This document shows, one piece after another, positions 61,219 to 64,000 of a stretch of DNA of 64,000 bases. Both the position numbers and the translations under genes were made by a program. The notes under the pieces are model-generated. The model saw only the letters and a list, made by a program, of their open reading frames with translations, was not told the DNA's origin and searched no databases. The stretch lies in the NCBI RefSeq assembly GCF_035998675.1, contig NZ_DASYHI010000022.1, forward strand, positions 248,001 to 312,000. Reading direction: 5' to 3'. The DNA is from Telluribacter sp035998675. Lineage in GTDB: Bacteria; Bacteroidota; Bacteroidia; Cytophagales; Spirosomataceae. Position 1 is the first letter of the stretch. Each line of letters starts with the position of its first letter.

Positions 61219-62427
61219 TTAATCGGCGTAAAGCAGGTACTTCTTTCTCATTTCTTTATACCGGGCCAGTTCCGGTTCAAAAGCCTGCCGGATTTCTTTT
61301 TCGGTTTTTCCCGCTTCTATCATCTTACGGACTATATCAGTACCTGCCAGTTTATCGAAATAGGCCGCGCTGGTAAAGAATTTTGATTTGTCGGGGGCCT
61401 TCTGGTAGAAGTCCAGGACGTATTTAAGCGAAAAGCCCAACGCTTTGGCGTCGACCCCGCGCAGGTCCAGTCCGTAGCAAAGTTTACCCTCGTTGTTCGG
61501 ATTAACGGCCCCGGGTTTTTCGACGGGCGTAAAGGTATAGGAGCCATAAACCGGATTGGGAGCACCGATTACCTGAAACTGCGTGTCGGTACCCCGGCCT
61601 ACACTAACCACCGTAGGTTCAAAAAGACAGATGGACGGGTACAGCAGTACCGACTGCATATTGGGCAGGTTGGGCGATGGCTTTACGGGTAGGTTGTACG
61701 GGGTACTATGGGTATACTGCACACAGGGAACGATGGTCAGATCCGCCGGTTTTTTGCCTTCCAGCCAGCCTTCTCCGTTGATCATCAGGGCCAGCTCGCC
61801 CGAAGTAAGGCCATGTACTACCGGCACGGGATTCATGCCCACAAAAGAAGCGAATTTCCGGTCCAGCACGGGGCCATCCACAAAATGTCCGTTGGGGTTG
61901 GGGCGGTCCAGAACAATACATTTCTTACCCTGCTCAGCGCAGGCTTCCATGACCAGGTGCATGGTACTTGGGTAGGTATAATAGCGTACCCCTACATCCT
62001 GAATATCAAAAATGACTACGTCGATTTCCCGTAGCTGCTCAGGCGTCGGCTTTTTGTTTTTCCCGTATAAGGAAATAATGGGTACCCCGGTGCGGGTGTC
62101 CACGCCATCTTTTATTTCGGCCCCGTCGGCCGCTATCCCCCGGAAGCCATGCTCGGGGGCGAATATAGTTTGGATGGTAATGCCCCGCTTTTGCAGGGAG
62201 TCGGCCAGGTGGGTTCCGTTGGGAAAAATGGTTGTATGGTTTACGACCAGCCCCACCCGTTTCCCTTGGAGCAGCGGCAGGTACTCGTCGGTGCGTTCGA
62301 TACCAAGTACCGGTTGGACATTCCGGGTTTGGCGGTCCGGTTTTTGTTTGGGCTCGCTGGTAGTCTGGGGAGTTTTGGAACCACACGACCAAAGCAGAAA
62401 AAGTGATAGTATGGAGATGAAGTTCAT
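61219..62427 (-). CDS. namZ: Exo-beta-N-acetylmuramidase NamZ (DUF1343), lipoprotein
   Basis: A 402-residue lipoprotein (lipobox LWSC, Cys15; start at ATG 62427). The DUF1343/GH171 landmarks are GKRVGLVVNHTTIF, IQTIFAPEHGFRG, ISLYGKNKKPTPEQL, VVIFDIQDVGVRYYTYPSTM, LDRPNPNG and SVGRGTDTQFQVIGAPN. NamZ enzymes release N-acetylmuramic acid from the non-reducing ends of peptidoglycan chains. Being first in an operon with a NagB-like enzyme fits wall-sugar salvage. It diverges from the permease gene with 64 bp between starts. Confidence 0.92.
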   Translation of the reverse strand: MNFISILSLFLLWSCGSKTPQTTSEPKQKPDRQTRNVQPVLGIERTDEYLPLLQGKRVGLVVNHTTIFPNGTHLADSLQKRGITIQTIFAPEHGFRGIAADGAEIKDGVDTRTGVPIISLYGKNKKPTPEQLREIDVVIFDIQDVGVRYYTYPSTMHLVMEACAEQGKKCIVLDRPNPNGHFVDGPVLDRKFASFVGMNPVPVVHGLTSGELALMINGEGWLEGKKPADLTIVPCVQYTHSTPYNLPVKPSPNLPNMQSVLLYPSICLFEPTVVSVGRGTDTQFQVIGAPNPVYGSYTFTPVEKPGAVNPNNEGKLCYGLDLRGVDAKALGFSLKYVLDFYQKAPDKSKFFTSAAYFDKLAGTDIVRKMIEAGKTEKEIRQAFEPELARYKEMRKKYLLYAD

Positions 62428-62491
62428 CACAGTTTGTTTTTTCGTTATTTTCGCCAAATTAATCAATAATTTACTAACCTAACATTACCTG

Positions 62492-63712
62492 TTGCGATTT
62501 CCTTCGTTCATATCCAGCCGCATCCGGCACAATAAGGCAGGTTCATTTTCGGCCACCGTTTCGCGGATCGGCGTAGCCAGTATCGCCATTGGTGTGGCGG
62601 TCGGAATTGTAGCGTTTGCGGTTTTATTTGGCTTTAAGGATACCATTCAGCAAAAGGTATTTCTGTTTGGCTCGCACCTGCGCGTCAGCGCCCTCACCCT
62701 CAGCAACACCTACGAAGAAGGCCCGCTGTCCCGGAATACGCCCCTGGCCGAAGACCTGGACCAGATGCCACAGATCCGGCACTGGCATACCGTGGCCCAT
62801 AAGTCAGGTATACTGAAAACGCCCGACGAACTCAAAGGGGTGATCCTGAAAGGGGTAGATGAAAATTACGACTGGACGCTCTTTGAGCGGAGCCTTGTGG
62901 AGGGGCGGCTGATCCAGAAGCCCGACAGCGGCTACTCCACCGAAATCATCATCAGCCGCAAAATTGCCACCCAGCTCCGGCTCAAGTCTGGCGACGAGGT
63001 ACTTATGTACTTTGTTCAGAACCCGCCCCGGGCGCGTAAGCTGCAGGTAGTAGGTATTTACGAAACCGAACTGGAAGAATTTGACAACAGCCTGGTATTG
63101 GGTGATATATCGCTGGTACAACGCCTCAACGACTGGGACCCCAACCTGGTAGGTACCTACGAAATATACCTCAAAGACTTTGAACAGCTGGACCCAGTAG
63201 CGCTGGAAGTATTTGACCGGATGTCGCCGGACATGGTACTTCAGAAAGTAACCGAGAGCTTCCGGCCCCTGTTTGACTGGCTCTTGCTACTCGACCGCAA
63301 CACGGCCGTTTTTCTTACGCTCATCCTGTTTGTGGCCTGCTTCAACATGATTTCAATCCTGCTGGTAATGATCATGGAGCGGACCCCGCTGGTAGGTCTG
63401 CTTAAAACCCTGGGGAGCCCCGACGGACAAATCCGGACTATTTTTCTGCGCGTAGGAATCTACATGGTGACGCGCGGCCTGCTCATTGGTAACGTGGTTG
63501 GTTTGCTTTTCTGCTGGATACAGTACCAGTTTCAACTCATCCCGCTCGACCCCGTCAACTACTACATGGATACCGTACCCATTGTGTTTGACTGGTTCAC
63601 CATTCTGATGATCAACGTCATTACGCTGCTGGTAGTCAGTATGGTTCTCCTGATTCCCACCTACGTCATTACGCGTATCCAGCCCATCCGGGCGCTCTTG
63701 TTCAAGAAGTAG
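62492..63712 (+). CDS. ABC transporter permease, LolE/FtsX-like
   Basis: A 406-residue permease starting at TTG. It has one N-terminal transmembrane helix (about 25-47, IGVASIAIGVAVGIVAFAVL), a periplasmic domain of about 220 residues (EIIISRKIATQLRLKSGDEV and VVGIYETELEEFDNSLVLG are typical), then three further helices (TLILFVACFNMISILLVMIM, the next near 325-345, and a last one before LIPTYVITRIQPIRALLFKK). This is the MacB/LolE topology. LolCDE extracts lipoproteins; the ATPase is not encoded nearby. No firm subtype. Confidence 0.85.
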   Translation: MRFPSFISSRIRHNKAGSFSATVSRIGVASIAIGVAVGIVAFAVLFGFKDTIQQKVFLFGSHLRVSALTLSNTYEEGPLSRNTPLAEDLDQMPQIRHWHTVAHKSGILKTPDELKGVILKGVDENYDWTLFERSLVEGRLIQKPDSGYSTEIIISRKIATQLRLKSGDEVLMYFVQNPPRARKLQVVGIYETELEEFDNSLVLGDISLVQRLNDWDPNLVGTYEIYLKDFEQLDPVALEVFDRMSPDMVLQKVTESFRPLFDWLLLLDRNTAVFLTLILFVACFNMISILLVMIMERTPLVGLLKTLGSPDGQIRTIFLRVGIYMVTRGLLIGNVVGLLFCWIQYQFQLIPLDPVNYYMDTVPIVFDWFTILMINVITLLVVSMVLLIPTYVITRIQPIRALLFKK

Positions 63713-63733
63713 AAGTGTGCTTGTTTAGTACGC

Positions 63734-63840
63734 TTGCCCTGATTTGCAATCAGGGCAACATCTAACAGCGACTGCGCGTCCCGGTTTAAAACGCAGGCTG
63801 ACTCAACCCCAGTGGGGGACCGTCCTGATTACAAATCAGG
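63734..63840. repeat. Paired-hairpin intergenic repeat
   Basis: TTGCCCTGATT-TGC-AATCAGGGCAA at 63734-63758 and CCTGATT-ACA-AATCAGG at 63824-63840 share the CCTGATT arm; between them is a third hairpin CCCC-AGT-GGGG (63807-63817). It lies after the permease stop and may be a REP-like repeat that also terminates transcription. The rest of the region to the next gene holds nothing else. Confidence 0.6.
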
Positions 63841-63887
63841 GTTAGCTGGTTAGCTGGAGCACCGTTAAATAACTTTTCTGGAGGGCT

Positions 63888-63919
63888 ATTGTAGACCTAC
63901 TTATTTATACTGATATTTG
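63888..63919 (+). promoter_or_regulatory. Candidate promoter for the last gene
   Basis: ATTG at 63888-63891, a 20-bp spacer and GATATTTG at 63912-63919 (one mismatch to TAnnTTTG), 60 bp before the ATG at 63979. Confidence 0.4.
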
Positions 63920-63978
63920 TACAGCTAGCACTTGTTCATAGCTATTTAAACTATTTCCGTTCTTATCATTACAGCCAA

Positions 63979-64000
63979 ATGAGATATTTAGCCTTAATAA
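63979..64000 (+). CDS. Start of a gene cut by the right edge
   Basis: ATG followed by codons for MRYLALI, a plausible signal-peptide or lipoprotein start, downstream of a promoter-like pair. Only seven codons are visible, so the product cannot be named. Confidence 0.35.

Overview
The window looks like a chromosomal segment of a Bacteroidota bacterium, most likely order Cytophagales (Spirosomataceae/Dyadobacter-like). Evidence: several genes have the Bacteroidota promoter -7 element TAnnTTTG, some with an xTTG box 20 bp upstream; there is a FecI/FecR-type sigma/anti-sigma pair followed by an STN-domain protein; many lipoproteins and outer-membrane barrels with carboxypeptidase-like N-terminal domains; a CrtD-like carotenoid desaturase; and families typical of the phylum (DUF983, DUF2891, GIN-domain, DUF1343/NamZ). 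Base composition is near 50% GC. I saw no rRNA, tRNA, CRISPR array or intact insertion sequence. The sequence is strikingly rich in GTAC, mainly as RGTACY.

Layout. 1-3 kb: a leftward set of a Tat-exported gluconate-dehydrogenase-type small subunit, a GMC flavoprotein and a cut-off TIM-barrel isomerase, resembling glucoside 3-dehydrogenase systems. 3-20 kb: housekeeping and envelope genes (signal peptidase I, carotenoid desaturase overlapping pncB, a TonB-receptor-like barrel, pgk, a FAN1-type nuclease, cytochrome c, M16 peptidase, a heptosyltransferase-like enzyme, a TPR protein, an SDR enzyme), then a membrane-protein/XRE-regulator pair with a clear inverted-repeat operator. 20-24 kb: metG and a serine-hydrolase lipoprotein.

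24-27 kb is a stress island: Hsp20, a short ribosome-hibernation factor (HPF/RaiA) and, divergent from it, a bacterial archaeo-eukaryotic release-factor homologue (baeRF, the superfamily that includes the hibernation factor Balon). 27-44 kb: TIM-barrel protein, Wzi-like barrel, glycine-zipper lipoprotein, S9 peptidase, CinA-like amidase, DbpA-like helicase, a ParE-type toxin-antitoxin pair, DinB, carboxylesterase, DUF983, Rdx protein, mnmA, a polytopic membrane protein, DUF2891 and a TrpF-like paralogue with altered active-site positions.

44.9-47 kb: a PspC / LiaI-like / LiaF-like envelope-stress operon. 47-54 kb: small secreted proteins, an orphan NarL-type regulator, a VanX-like dipeptidase, an ArnT-like glycosyltransferase, a gene remnant, a small barrel and a GIN-domain lipoprotein. 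54-58 kb: ECF sigma factor, FecR anti-sigma and an STN-domain outer-membrane protein, with a 268-bp MITE-like element (28-bp terminal inverted repeats, GC-rich hairpins) between the last two. 58-64 kb: nadE, a NagB-like deaminase paired with NamZ (peptidoglycan amino-sugar salvage), a LolE/FtsX-like permease, a paired-hairpin repeat and the start of one more gene. Most convergent gene pairs share strong bidirectional terminators.
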